64,000 bases of DNA from Megaleporinus macrocephalus (taxonomy: Eukaryota; Chordata; Actinopteri; Characiformes; Anostomidae): contig CM038726.1 of the NCBI GenBank assembly GCA_021613375.1, positions 15,172,341-15,236,340 on the forward strand. The letters are read 5' to 3'. The position numbers were made by a program, and so were the translations under genes. The stretch's first letter is position 1, and every line of letters begins with the position of its first letter. The notes under the pieces were generated by a model, which saw only the letters and a program-made list of their open reading frames with translations, made no database searches and had not been told where the DNA came from. This document shows, one piece after another, positions 9,140 through 22,081 of this stretch.

Positions 9140-12100
9140 GTGGGTATCAACTCTTGATTAATTTACATGCATGTGGATGCATTTCTTTTTTACGATTAGT
9201 TTGCAATCATTTGACACCCAGGAAAGGTTGGTCCATTTAACAGTAAGTCAAGGATGAAACATACTTTCAATTTCCGTTATTCAACTTAATCCTGAACATA
9301 TAATGTAAATGCCTACTTTTACAATCCTCTAAGTTCTAGGTCTTATTGAGATAAGCATGCGGTTTAATTTCCAAAACAGATATTGATATAGATATTAAAC
9401 TAATAAGGACTTGTATTCCATTATTATTGGAGTGCTAAGTTTTATAAGTATGAGCACGCATTAAAATTTTAATGCAATGCCACTTGTTTAAATCAGAAAT
9501 ACCTCCAAGAATTAATGATTACACAATATACAAAGATGGTAGACTGTACTGTAGACGTATTTCTTTCTTTAACAGCCCAGGTTCAGCTTATACTAAAGAT
9601 GATTACAACATGATTTGATGTGAATTTCTAGAATCGGGCCTGATTGTAGGGTCTGGAACATGCTGCAACACCCTAAGAACTCGGCCTAGTATATTTTTAC
9701 ACTAAGTTTGACGTCCTACACATGTTTTATGACATTAACCAATAGTAGCACGGAGTTCTCTCTGGTGCACATAAGTAAACAGGATGAAGAGAATGAAGGA
9801 TGCTGCTGTCAGGTGTAATAACATCCGTGCAGTGGGTTTAATGCTGCTACAAACACAACTAAGCTCTTCAAGATATAAGCTCACTTAAACTGTAAGTGTA
9901 AAGCATTGCTGTCACTGTGAAGCTGTTCTTGACATGTAAACACATTCATTTCCTCAAATTCTCATACTGTGACAGCCAGGTCCAAGGATGTCCAAAACTA
10001 TTATTTTCAACCATTTCTTTTTCTTTTCAGATGACACAACTCCCAGTGTCACACATCTGTAGCCACGATTGACAATATCTTTACCCTCTCCCCAACAAGC
10101 AATGCATTATTTGTGTGCAATCTTTTTCCTTTTGATAACTAACCAGGACTTTGCATCACAAGCATACCAAGTAAATGCACAGGCATGTTTTATTGTAAAT
10201 TAGTAAGACTGGATAGGAACTCATTATCATCGTACTCAAAATAATTAGCATGTACTTTGAAGTCCCTCACAGTTACGTGGCTGATACCTAGAACTGAACT
10301 GTAAAAGAAAGTCATAAAAGCACATGAATTCAGGGTAAGCACAGAAAATAAGGTAAACACAGATGCCAATTTTAATCACCAACATCCAGTGAGAGCAACA
10401 GTGGCTGCATGTTCCCACTCCTCAGCGAATGTAGCTTCTCACTATCATGGCGCTTTATCACGTCCCCCAAAGATAACATTACTTGTGTTAATAATATTGA
10501 AGCTGCAGCATCGTTTTTGTTTCTAAATGATACTTCAGACATCATGTTCTGTGGTGCTTATTTGATGGCACTGCAGCAGAGCTACAAATAGACTGTAAAA
10601 GCACTATTTGAATAAGAGGGTTTTACCACAGAGTCATGGCAACAGTGCTATGCAAGATGGGCAGATGGGCTGCAGAACAGAACTATATATGGTTCAAAAT
10701 ATTAAACAGAAGACTTTTATAACAATGTTAAAAATGATGCCGTTCATAGTTTACGCAGTAGCGTGACTTTTATGTATTAAAAGTCCTGATTTCTTTAAGT
10801 TCAAAAAATTTTGGAGAAAAAGTACAAAACTAAATTAAACTAAAAAAAGTTCTTAATCTACTTAATGTTTTTTTTATATACTGTATTCATACTGTATGTT
10901 ATCAATTTATCGTTTCTTTGTTAGATCCCATCATCTCTATGGTGGCAATGTGTGAAATACAGAGGGGGTCCTAATTAACCTTTTGGTACCCATAAATGTC
11001 CCAAAATCATATATCTTGGGATTCCCTGAAAATACGTATTTAAAAAAAAAAAAAAGTATTATGATGATATGCTGTCAATTAGGGTGAAATAGTTGCTGAA
11101 ATATTTTACTAGAGATGTAGCACTGATCTGGCTCAGGGTGATGGTGTTGCAAATTGGTTCATCCACTTGATCCATTATAGCCTAGCAACTGTAACTATGC
11201 TCAGGATTCTGCTGAACGACTTTACGACATGCTGTAACGTATTTAAAAACTTGCCCAATTACTTAAGAGGCTATGGAACGATTAAACTATGACTCAAACC
11301 AACGACAAAAGAGAAGGTGTAAGATCTGTGAATGTGTTGAGGACTGCAATACCAGAAGAGAGAGGAGGATAGTAGCCAATGCTTGAGAAGCCAACCAGTA
11401 TGGCACCCCCAAACGCCAGGTGGTATATCACACACTTGCTATGTGCATGTAGAGAAGGCAGAACGTGCTTCTGTCCCTCATGCATATGCAGTCGAGTTGT
11501 TTGATTTGAATTTTGCGATATTGGCTGATTACATATTCCGCTTGATGTACTAAGGTCTAGCATAATATTGCTGTAGTGTGTTTGTCTCTGCCCTTTAAAA
11601 CTAGCTGTACGTTCGAGATGGTGACTTGAAAGCATGTTGTTGAGAGACTTCCCTTAGTAACAGCAGTAACCTCAGAAAGACAAACAAATGCAGCGATGCT
11701 GACGTGATGCGTGTGTACAGTCCGTGTTTGTGTTTCAGGAATTCTCTGGCTGGAGTAGAGGTGCACACTGTGTTATTGTGAAAGAACTACGTGTGGGGAC
11801 GCCGCTATATCTTCATTACTTTTGTTTTGTTGAGCTCAAATATTTCACTGTGTGTTTTACTAGAGATAACTAATTACTAAATGCAAACTTGGAGGCTGGT
11901 GAAGACATCAAAGCACATTTTGTGCAGTGCTTCTGGCCCATTGTGTTTAGAACACCGTCTTATCTGTCCTACTTTATATTAAGACTCTGTAATAACTGTA
12001 TAGTTACCAATACATCTAACAGCTGGTGATAGTTTCACTGTTATAGGTGATATTAGTACTGCTCATATAAATTCTCAGGTAATTACACAAGTGTATCTTT

Positions 12101-12408
12101 GTTGTTGTAACAGCAAATTTTCACCTATGCAGTTACACATTTGTGATGAAGTGACTTGGGAATTTATACATAAGAACCACGTCTGCACAAGACATGCCAA
12201 CTTTTCAGACTGGCTGGCTGACTGCAGTATGCACTTGAGTCAAGTCATGTGTAAAGGTGACCAACTGATTGTGTAATGTGGTTGTATTTACACAACTGCA
12301 GATGTGCATTTAACATTAAATGATTTGTCTTGATGTAGGTGTTGTGAAGTTACAGGCTGGTATTAATCCATATGAGTTAACACAATGTAAGTTGTCTCAT
12401 GATGTAGG
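9140..12408 (+). other. Intron 8-9, main part, nothing recognised
   Basis: 3.3 kb of intronic sequence without a supported exon or recognised repeat. Open frames in it (for example 11294-11635) have no protein-like features. Confidence 0.55.
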
Positions 12409-12800
12409 TCAGTCTTTTTACAAATGCTCTTCATGGTTTAGCTCCTGCCTACTTAGCTGAGTTCCTGCACCCGTACTGCCCTGTTCGTACTCCTAGGTCC
12501 TCTGAAGCAGGTTGCCTGTCTGTTCCAAAATTCAGACTGGTCACTGTTCGGGGGAGAGCTTTCAGCGTCATGGCCCCCAAACTGTGGAACTCTTTACCAC
12601 AATCTCTTCGTGACTGTCACTCACTTTCCTCATTTAAAGCTCAACTTAAAACTTACTTCTTTTCTCAGTACTTTTTCTCTGCTGCTCACTGATTTATTTT
12701 TATTTATTTTTTTACTATTTTTTTTCCCTCTCTCGATGTAAAGCATCCTTGGGTATGAGAAAGGCGCTGTATAAGTTGAAATTATTATTATTGTTATTAT
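12409..12800 (+). mobile_element. 5'-truncated LINE (L2-like) 3' end
   Basis: Plus-strand translation gives LHGLAPAYLAEFLHPY, then GRAFSVMAPKLWNSLPQSLR and SSFKAQLKTYFF. This is the standard C-terminal signature of L2/Rex-type non-LTR retrotransposon ORF2. It is followed by a 3'UTR with ggcgctgtataagttgaaat and a simple (ATT/TTA)n tail. Only the last part of the reverse transcriptase ORF is present, and I see no full-length ORF. Confidence 0.8.
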
Positions 12801-12944
12801 TTTTATTTATTTACTTATTTATTTTTATTATTATTTTTTTATTAAATGTAATGACCTTCTCCCTATTACACAATTATATAAGATAAAAATGTGCTCTGTC
12901 AAGTATCACTTATGTTGCTTGTTATACTGCCTTGTCTTTTTCAG

Positions 12945-13036
12945 TTGCCATGAGAAGGAGGACGATACTGCATGTGAATCAGAAGAAGAGAGAAAAGTGG
13001 CAGAAGCTAAAATCCAGAAAATTCACAAACTACAAG
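12945..13036 (+). CDS. arhgef18: Exon 9: post-PH acidic and helical segment
   Basis: Acceptor gtctttttcag before 12945 and donor ctacaag|gtgaac. It encodes residues 421-451: CHEKEDDTACESEEERKVAE followed by KIQKIHKLQ. The block EEERKVxEA directly after the PH domain is typical of ARHGEF18 and supports that name over ARHGEF2. Phase is 2 in and 1 out. Confidence 0.93.
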
Positions 13037-14001
13037 GTGAACTGCTCCACATCTCTCCAGTTACAAGCTGATTTACTGTCATCTCTGCCAGTGTGCTTTA
13101 TTTGTTAACTAGTGGCTAGTAACTAGTGTATTGTCGTATCTTACAAACGTCTACAAATAGTTGTTGAATTGTAAAATTCAAACTGGCCACATTTGCCACA
13201 CTTGTAAAATATTTGATGTACATGCACATGACTACGCTCATCAGTCACCTCTCTTTTTTTTTTGGAATGTTACTGAAGAGCCTTTGCCCTTATTTTGCTG
13301 ATACAGTTCAGTAGGAATATTTTTTTATCAATTATCTGATTAGCAGTTAAGTTGCAATATAAACATATATGAGTATTTGAAGGACATTATGATGGTAGGT
13401 TTAGCAGACTCTCCACAAGGGGGTGTTATAAGCACTGAAATCATTTTTGTAAGACATAATAAAAGCAAGTAAAGCTACACCACCAGGATCTTATGGATGC
13501 ACATATAATAGTAGGTATAAGTAGCAAGAACTGCAAGTAAATTAATTAAAAGGTTGGCTGTTGCAAATTGTGTGTGTATATGAAGTTAAAGTTTTTTAAC
13601 TAGATGTAGGTTAAACAGCTGGGCAGTCAGCTAATTGGCTAAAAGACTACTGCTGTAATATACAGATATTCCACTTCACATGTCTATGTCCAGCAAATGT
13701 TGAATAATGTTTGGGATCTGAATGTTTACTGTTCACCAGTGCTAGTTATCATTAAGCGCTGTTTGGCCCTTAAAAAAAAAGAGTAGTCTATTAATTGTTC
13801 AATAATCATTGGGTTGGTTGATTTCTCATAATTAATTATGATAGTTCCACAGCCTACCCATGGTCAGATCAAGTAATATATGTATCCCACAGCTTTTAAG
13901 ACATGTTAATATCAGGCTGAATTGTATGTAATAATATAATAGTTGTGTACATGGACAGTGCATGAACATTTACAATGCATTGCTCTCCATCTGTCTGGCA
14001 G
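13037..14001 (+). other. Intron 9-10, nothing recognised
   Basis: About 1 kb of AT-rich intron; no repeat family or exon was supported. Confidence 0.6.
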
Positions 14002-14184
14002 AGTCTCTTTCGGGGCAGGACCAGCTGATCTGCTCCAGTCTGGAGGAGAAGCTGCAGATCTATGCAGAGCTCTCAGCTATGGCGGGCCACAGGGATGCGG
14101 GGCCGGAGCCCAGGCTGCTTGTGCGACCTGGAACTGATGAGCTTCCACATGCTGCTGTCCTGCTCAACGCTGCACTCAAAGAGG
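14002..14184 (+). CDS. arhgef18: Exon 10: post-PH regulatory segment
   Basis: Acceptor ctgtctggcag before 14002 and donor aaagagg|gtgaga. It encodes residues 452-512: ESLSGQDQLICSSLEEKLQI, then YAELSAMAGHRD and ELPHAAVLLNAALKE. It corresponds to the ARHGEF18/ARHGEF2 stretch of the form DQLI--SLLEKQQIY, followed by a helix before a variable linker. It joins exon 11 through an Ala codon to give LLNAALKEAESLRAAL. Confidence 0.92.
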
Positions 14185-14344
14185 GTGAGATACCCACATT
14201 CACACTGAGCCAAACAAGGGTCACAGTCCCACAGTGTTTACTGGTGCACTGCCAGATTTACTAAAGCCAGATTTACATTGAGTTTCAGGCATGTGTAAAA
14301 ATACACCTCTTACAGGGAGGTGGGGGAGGCTCTATAAAAGAGGT

Positions 14345-14425
14345 CACTAATAGGTGGACCGCGGTCCGGGTCCGGACCCAGATGTTTGTCCAATGCGGAC
14401 CAGAACAGATAAAATATTAAAAGCG

Positions 14426-14492
<67 letters not shown>
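14345..14492. mobile_element. Transposon-end-like fragment followed by (TA)n
   Basis: ataggtggaccgcggtccgg followed by gtccggacccagatg resembles one terminus of a fish hAT family (recollection). No matching opposite end was found. A (TA)n array follows at 14431-14492. Confidence 0.35.
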
Positions 14493-14496
<4 letters not shown>

Positions 14497-16082
14497 ACTA
14501 TTTTATTATTATTATTTTAAGCGTTAAAATTATTATTATTTTTTTTTTTTTATGTAGCCCTAGTGAGCCCGAGTAAAAAAACATTTATTAGAAGTTTATA
14601 AATAATTAATTCAGTTTAGCATTTAAACAGTAAATATACTGAAATATACGGAATGGTATGTGTGATGTGTTGGTGTTTCAGTTGCTGATGGTATAAGATG
14701 CTGATAATAGGCTACTTCAGTAAACAGGATACGGCACTGAATCATAATACAAGTTAGAAATGATGACTGTCCAGACCTCGGCCTGAGGAAATTTCATCTA
14801 ACTGGACCTTACTAAACTCTAATCAAATACCACTGCTCAATAAGATTTATCGCTCTTAGGCACACTGATGCAGTATTAACCTCCTGAGGTTCTTAGTAAC
14901 TCCTACCTGTCCCACATCACCTTAAAACTAGACAAATAATTGATATATATATATATATAAAAAAAAGATAAATCCCCCAAAAAACCCTGATAATGTCTGT
15001 AGAATATTGTCTTTTGAATGGCTCCTGGACTGTGTGCACTAAAAGAGCCCATATAAACATTTTACTTTGATTTTTTTTTCTGGGTATAACTAGCCCCAAG
15101 GTCTGCTTTTTTTAATTTCACTGCAATGGGAAGGGCTAAACTGCCATAGACTAAATAGGTGGTAATGTTGGGGATGTTCTTGCGTACTTGGTAAACTCAG
15201 TATTACAGTACAGACACTATTTTTGTATTGGGGATTTAATTTAAAGTTTTGTAAGTATATTATAGTTTGCTACAATGAAACATAAATGCCTGACATGAGT
15301 GCATTACCAAGTTTATTTATAGCCATTAAATTTATTTTATTATATATTTGTGTAGAGTTCATGATGCACATGGTCACCTGCAATTGTATATGCCAGATGG
15401 TCAGGTGACCCCTGCAGAGCGCGGGGTTGTGAGGAAAAAAACACTCATATATAAAACTTGTACCATGTTATATTTAGGGATGTCTGATCCTAGCATAATT
15501 AAATGAATCAGGTATTGACTAAAATAAGCTTGATACATTTTTAGCATCGTTTTTGCTTTCCCGTTACTCCACTCATGAATAAAACTAGGAACGAGCCATA
15601 AACTAGCAAGATCACAATCTGCTGGTAAGGAGCACTTTCAGAAGGTAACGAAATTCTAAATGGAAAATAGTACTGCATATTAATTATACACGTGCTGGCA
15701 GTTAATACTACAGTACATATTACTTTATGGTTGGTATATGATATTTTACCTAATCTGTGCTGCTGTGTTATCTCTAAAAACCAGTACTCAGTTTCAAAGG
15801 ACTTTGTGCAAATTTGGGACATTTTGGATCTAATTTAATTAATTCCTAAAGATGAGGTAATTTAATAAAACTATTTTAAAACTATTTTGAACTAATTCAG
15901 AGCAGTCAGCCAACCAAAACCATCTGGCCAGCAACATGACCAGAAACTGACCACCAAGGGCTATAGGGTGACAGAACTGATTGCAAATTTAAACACACTC
16001 TGAAGGGCTGCACAATCTCAATGTATACATATGCTGAAGTTTTAAATGACATTAAAATGTATTGAATTTGACACTGAAGACA

Positions 16083-16245
16083 TGCACAGCAAAACTTTCA
16101 TACACAAAGGGCTGGTGTGGTTGCAGGTTTTCATTCCAGCAGTGTAGAAGAACACCTGGTCAGACCATCTGATTGAAGAAATAGAATAATGTATTCTTGG
16201 CTGGAATGCAGACACAACAGGCTTTGCAGATAAGACTGGACACCT
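16083..16245. mobile_element. Small inverted-repeat element (MITE-like)
   Basis: The left part (aaagggctggtgtggttgca, then ggttttcattccagc) and the right part (ggctggaatgcagacacaac, then gctttgcagataag) are imperfect inverted copies. This matches a common fish sequence with ggttttcattccaac/gttggaatgaaaacc arms. It ends about 120 bp before exon 11. Confidence 0.55.
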
Positions 16246-16363
16246 TTGCTGTATGACCTCCCAGGGTCGGCCTGGTTTGCACCGTGACCAACAATAATAA
16301 GTGTGTGAAGTATAAACCTGAAAGCAATTTTCAATCTCTCGCTCTTTTTTTCTTGTTTTCCAG

Positions 16364-16644
16364 CGGAGAGTCTGAGAGCAGCTCTATCATTTCGCTGCGC
16401 CTCACCGCCTTCTCTCCTCCCCACACTCCAGGAGCAGGCCCAACCTGATACCTCTGGCAATGTGGAGTCTGTTCCTGCTGCTCCTTCTCCTCCTCTTCCT
16501 ACTCCTCCTTTGCCTGCCGAAGGAGAATCCCTATCAGCGGACACAACAAAGAATGAGCAGGAGGAGGTGGGAAGAGAAGAAGGCCTGGACCTTCAACTTC
16601 AGAATCATACCACAGTGAATGATAATCATAACATGCATATTCAG
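16364..16644 (+). CDS. arhgef18: Exon 11: Pro/Ser-rich linker
   Basis: Acceptor ttgttttccag before 16364 and donor attcag|gtaagg; 281 nt, phase 1 in and 0 out. It encodes residues 513-606: AESLRAALSF, then a low-complexity Pro-rich stretch (VPAAPSPPLPTPPLP), then an acidic stretch ending NHNMHIQ. The first ten residues are conserved and the rest is a probably disordered linker. A small inverted-repeat element ends about 120 bp before the acceptor. Confidence 0.87.
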
Positions 16645-17129
16645 GTAAGGGTTCAGAGTTTCCATTTATACAGCTTCAATTCAGTTCAACTGAATATTAT
16701 AAGGATTATAGTGCCTCAAAGCACAAAGATCTCTAATTAGTGGGCAGAAACTCCTTAATGAGGAACAAACCTTGAGATGATGAATTTATACTGTGGTTGA
16801 CACTGGATAGGAAGATGAAATTAACCAGTGGGAGGGGTATAAGAACTCTGATTAAAGAAAGGATTATTAAACATTAAACAAGGGCATGGAGGTTCGACAG
16901 CGGAGAGATGGGTAAAATAAACTATTGACGTGATGTCAAAAATCTGTTAAGGATTGTCGGAGATAGACTAGCAGTGCGATTTCTCAGACAGGGATTTAGC
17001 CTGGTGTTGGACTACACAGCATTATAAATGTTCCACTTAAGTAACAATATAATCCAGATTAGGCTTAATCTATGTCCAGGAAACTGACCTGAAGCATGTT
17101 AAATAAAAGGACATTGTTACAAAAGTATT

Positions 17130-17490
17130 TTTGGTGCTCAGAAGAAATACATGGACATGGTCATTGAAATACACCAGCTCGGGGACTTTGCCATAAAAAT
17201 AAGTACACTCCCAGACATTGCCATAGAAACATAAAAATAACATAAATTAAAAAAACATAGCCATAGAAAGGCATCAGAATTAAAACACACAATATAAATG
17301 TATGGACCTTCACACAATGCTGTAGAAATAAATAACTTCATAGACATTGCCTTAAAATTTTACCATAGAAACACATCTACATGGATGCTCAGATAGACAC
17401 AGACATTGCCAGAGACATACATGGGCTCATAAACATTGCCACTGGAATGCATGTAATGACCTGCTTTGCCATAGAAACACAAGGTCCCAA
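17130..17490. repeat. Degenerate tandem repeat around 'gacattgccatagaaac'
   Basis: Repeated copies of (a)gacattgccatagaaac(a) or close variants, for example near 17209, 17262, 17338, 17400, 17435 and 17466, spaced irregularly by about 35-75 bp. An old, diverged minisatellite. Confidence 0.65.
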
Positions 17491-18479
17491 AGACATTCCC
17501 ATACTCTGATTGGATATTGAACCTTTTACTTTCCTATTCGAAGGACATCACTGTTCCAAGTGACTGCAGTAAATCTCAGTAGCTTTTGGAAGTACTAGAA
17601 ATTAGAAATAGAAAATGAGTCATATTTATTCCAAACTGTTGTTAAGTAAAGGTATTGGTAATCGTGCAGAAGCATGTAGCAAATGGTAGTAGCAGGTTGA
17701 AAGTGGATGTTTTAAGTAGCACTCCTCTACAAATAGCTCCCTTTGCTGCTAGATATATGGTTATTAGTCTCACACAGTAGCATTAATAATTCAGATTCTT
17801 CTGCTAAAATCACGTCCTAGTCTTAATATTATAAAACTTTAATGAGCTCAAAATAAGGAGAGAGTCCATTTCGCCGCCTCTAGGGCACCATTTCATTAAA
17901 AATGAACAGTGATAATTAGACCTTCATTTCCTTCAGACCCTTCCTTTTCTGCTTCTGTTGGCGCCTTGGATGATGCGGTGCCGTATATTACACTGATAAG
18001 GCGCAGTGCTGACCCAGGCATAAGCTAAACGAGAGCTTATTCTCATATTTAGGGAGATAATTCTCCTATTTCTGCACTTCTGCAGGAATAATTAGGTAAG
18101 ATTACTAGTTTATAGAGATTTAGTTGCTAGGTTACCGTACACTCTTTTTCAGACATTATTAAGTTGTCTTGAGCTTGATTTGGCCACTTCATGTGAATTT
18201 ACCCACTTTCACTAATTTAATTAAGTCGTCACATTCATCCGAAAATAGCACACTCAGCCATGTAGCCTGTGGTGCAGTGCAGCGCTCTGATCAACCAAAG
18301 TGCAGCTCACCTTTCAGTTTCCTTTCTCGGAGGTTGTAACTGCTCCTAATCGACTTTCAAATGTCAGTCATTTAAATGTCTATTTAATTTCATGCACAAC
18401 AGCTGAACTGTATTCTGCAGTTAACACAACAAAACATCACAAGCTATTCAGCACCACAGCACACGTTCACCACTCTATG

Positions 18480-18845
18480 AAATAGGGGATGTAAAAAAAT
18501 ATAAAATATTGGGATATTATGTATTGTGATACTGTATCAATTCTCAAAAACAGTCTTGATACACAGATTTCTGGCAGACAGTGAATCATTGTGTGTTGTG
18601 TTTAAACCTCTGACCACTAGATGGCAGTGTTGTAATCCATTTTCAGCTCCACTCCAACATTAACAAGCAGCACAAGGGCGCAATGTATATATTGCAATGC
18701 AATGCATATATTATGATTTTTCAAATACTATTATAAAAACACACTGATATATCACTTTGCTTGCAATATTGCAGTATATCACGATATTTTGAATCATGAC
18801 TGCTGTATCACAATACGTATTGTATTGTGGTAGGATATTACCTGT
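18480..18845. mobile_element. Possible non-autonomous element with tatc/atattg-rich ends
   Basis: Begins aggggatgtaaaaaaatata and ends with caatacgtattgtattgtgg. The interior repeats gatat/atcac motifs in both orientations, typical of small hAT-derived elements. I could not define a target duplication. Confidence 0.35.
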
Positions 18846-18937
18846 TTGGGTAAATTGTATTGCAGAATGAGAAAAAATATGATGAGATGATGTTTTTCTG
18901 CTGTTGTTACACCATACATTGTTAATTATTTATCATA

Positions 18938-18968
<31 letters not shown>

Positions 18969-18976
18969 ATTGATTA

Positions 18977-19778
18977 AGCTGCACTATGTACGATTTTGGG
19001 TCATCTCTGGTTGAAATGTGTAATTGCACACAATGTGTAGAAGAACGTTTCGGACCGCTTCCCTGGGTGGATGTTTCTGATCGTTGCCGTTTTGTTAGAG
19101 TGTTTAAAGGAAACTCTCTGAAAACGAGGTTAAGGACGTCACTTCCAGGGACGTAGTTGAATTGTCTACCGCTTTTCAGCTTCATCAGTCTAGTGCTGCT
19201 GAGACCTAATCACCTGACACCTCTGACTTTACTTTGAAGCTTGCACCATATTCACACCATGTTTTAACCAGTTTTGTTCCTCATGACACTTCATATTTTC
19301 AACTTTAACAAAAAATGAAGAGCTGCTTTAACAAACTCTTTGTGTACAAGCATTTATCAGTAATGATCAGTACTTGTTATTGTATTATTTGAGATAAAAG
19401 AAGGATAAAAAGAAAGAAATGCAAAAAGTGAACACTATATGATATGTTAAACAGTGAGAAGTAACATTATTAAGTGAGGAGAAAAAAAGAACATTGCATG
19501 GGTGCACTGAATGAACGGATTTCGTAAAATTGTTTTATACGTAATGGCATCATGCACAGACTCTAAAAGTAGGTCAGACTTGATGGTTACGTCTCAAATG
19601 CAAAATCAACTTTTTACTGATGAAGATGTGACAATTGTAGACAATTCATTGGCATACCCAGAGTCCTTCACCAAATGTTGGGGTCTAAAGCAGCACCAAT
19701 GTAACACAACATTCTTCCGCATGTTGCATATTTCCACCAGAGTGGTCGCTAGATCCCCAAATCCTACATAGTGTTGCT
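18977..19778. mobile_element. PIF/Harbinger-like non-autonomous element with TTA target duplication
   Basis: Inverted ends: AGCTGCACTATGTACGATTT (preceded by one a counted in the element) against the complement of aaatcctacatagtgttgct. TTA stands on both sides (18974-18976 and 19779-19781). The 3-bp TTA duplication fits PIF/Harbinger. No transposase is visible; the ORFs inside show no homology I recognise. Confidence 0.6.
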
Positions 19779-22081
19779 TTATTATATTTCTAATTATAAT
19801 AAATAATCTTTTTCATAGTTTTATGATGTCTGTAACATAATGTTAACATAATGCCTGTAAGTGCTATACACAGAGACTCAAATGACAGAAAAAGTCAACA
19901 AATAAAGAAAGAAATAATGTATGTAAAAACAATAGATTAATCAAAAAGAAAGGATAAAAATATCTTTACTTTCTTTTAAAAGTATATATTGTGCGTTTTC
20001 TATTTCATGCATAATACAGAATGCATAAAACTGACAATTTATTATTATTATTATATTACAAATGGCAGATGGTCTAGTCTCTGTAGAAGACAACAGAAAC
20101 AGTCTACAGCAGCTCAGGGACGCATGTATTTGTAGATTTAATAAAATCATGACTTCTCTCAAAGGGTCCTCTCATCATTCAGTAGCTCGTTTCTGGTGGC
20201 ACACTTTGAAAGGCAAATGCTGGAGGCCTGACTCTCACCCCCTACTTTAACCTCACATTACGTGGCTAATCACATGACCTTACTATATGTTGCTGTCAAT
20301 TATGTCAGTATGGCTATTCAACAGCAGTTAAACACATTTACTTGCAGCTTTTATTCTTTGTGGCCTGTTGGGTAGGTAATAATCAGCCAAACAAGCACCA
20401 CCAGATGGCACTGTGTACCAGAAATAGACAAGCAGCCACCATGCCGGTATCCTCAAGAGGGCAATCTGTTTTCACCTTAGATTATAAACACAGAATGTTC
20501 ATTGCCAGTCTCTTTTCTTGTGTTCTACAGTCCTGTATGAGCTTAGTTTTGAATGGACGAGTTTAAGTTATGAGTGTGGTTTAATCCATTTTTACAAAAT
20601 ATGACTCATATCCTGAAGGAAGAAACTGTTAACTCATTAGTAGAAGGCTGCATAAAGTAATCTGATCATTTAGTAATGCCCATTTCAGCAGTCAAAAATA
20701 TAAATCGTGGTATAAATCTAATTTAAATGGTGTCATATGTGTTCATTCAGTTAAATTAATGTCTGTAGATATGAACTATGTTACCATGATGTAATTGCAG
20801 TTTATATTATATATCATGATGTATCAGTTGTGTGTTTTAAATAAGCCCCCGTGCTTCTTTTTGTCTGTAACTTATGGTTGATAGAGGTAATCATGGTAAT
20901 GTCTTATAATAATGGCCCTTATTCCTTAAAGATCATTCCTTACGATCAAATCTGATCAATGTAAATTTCATCAATCGTTAGCTATCAGTTTGGTATATCT
21001 GTACAATGAAACTTATATCTCCATAATAGTTTAACCATCTGAAAAAAGAACCAAACAAAACTAATTAGTACTATAATAATAAAAATCCAGTTAAAATAAT
21101 GTATGTACCTGTCTTACCTTGAAATTGCTGTGAACAACTACTACAACTATTCCATGTTCCATTCAAACCCATATATTACACAGTGCTTTATTTATTCTAC
21201 TAGCAACCAACTATAAACACTGTAAACATTGGTCAGTAGGCAGTTTAACCTCGAACTCCACTCACAAGCAGTACCATTGGCTCACGAGCCACTGATTTAT
21301 TGACTACCTTTCGAAACATCTGCATGAATTAGGGCTTCATGCAAATGATATGTAAATGAAGTTCTGGTAGGCTCGCGCTTGATTTTATGCACTGAAAACG
21401 GTTCATCGCTAACGCTCAAAATTTCTGCAGTTTTCTTCTTGTCATATTGAGTTTTATGAATCAGACGGAGACGTGTTTGTGCATCGCTACAGGCGGTCAA
21501 ATCTGCACTCCTTGTTTTGTGCAACTTCAATGAATAAGGGTCTTTGTCTGCAATGACAGTGTTTGTTTTGGCTGATGAAGACTGTTGTTAATTATAAGTG
21601 CGCGCTGATGAATACATGGACAGTCACTGCCACTGTTGACTGGCATCTGGTCTATTTTCTCTCCTTCACCATTGTCCACCGTCTAGTCTCTACTGCCTTG
21701 TGTTTGCGCTGTTTGTTATGGTATAGCATTGTTTATTGTGTAGTGTTTTGTATAGCCCACTGTCTGCACCCATTGTATTTGTTGTTTGTACTGGGGTCTG
21801 TTAATGTAACACTGTGTCCTGAAGAGACTTTGTTGCTTTCCTCACGTATCACATTTGTAATGAAGAGGAAAGACAATAGAGATATGCTTTAAGATAAATT
21901 TGTATTATAAAAGTTTTTTAGAACACACCAAACTGAGTGTAATACAAATAGCCCACATTCATCAGTGCAGATAGGCCACGATTTAAGTCATCATGGATGC
22001 ATGTCACCTTGTTCCTTTTTAAACCCTTTGTTATGGCTTGAGTTTTTTGTTTAGTGTTTGTGTTTGTGTGTTTATGTCCAG

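Larger units (their letters stand above)
14185..16363 (+). other. Intron 10-11
   Basis: 2.2-kb intron with a transposon-end-like stretch, a (TA)n array (14431-14492) and a small inverted-repeat element (16083-16245); otherwise nothing recognised. Confidence 0.65.
16645..22081 (+). other. Intron 11-12
   Basis: 5.4 kb. Contains a degenerate tandem repeat (17130-17490), a bipartite palindromic low-complexity element (18480-18840), a Harbinger-like element (18977-19778) and a possible inverted-repeat element (20914-21543). The stretch 17740-18250 has a less repetitive, possibly conserved character (see findings). Confidence 0.65.
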
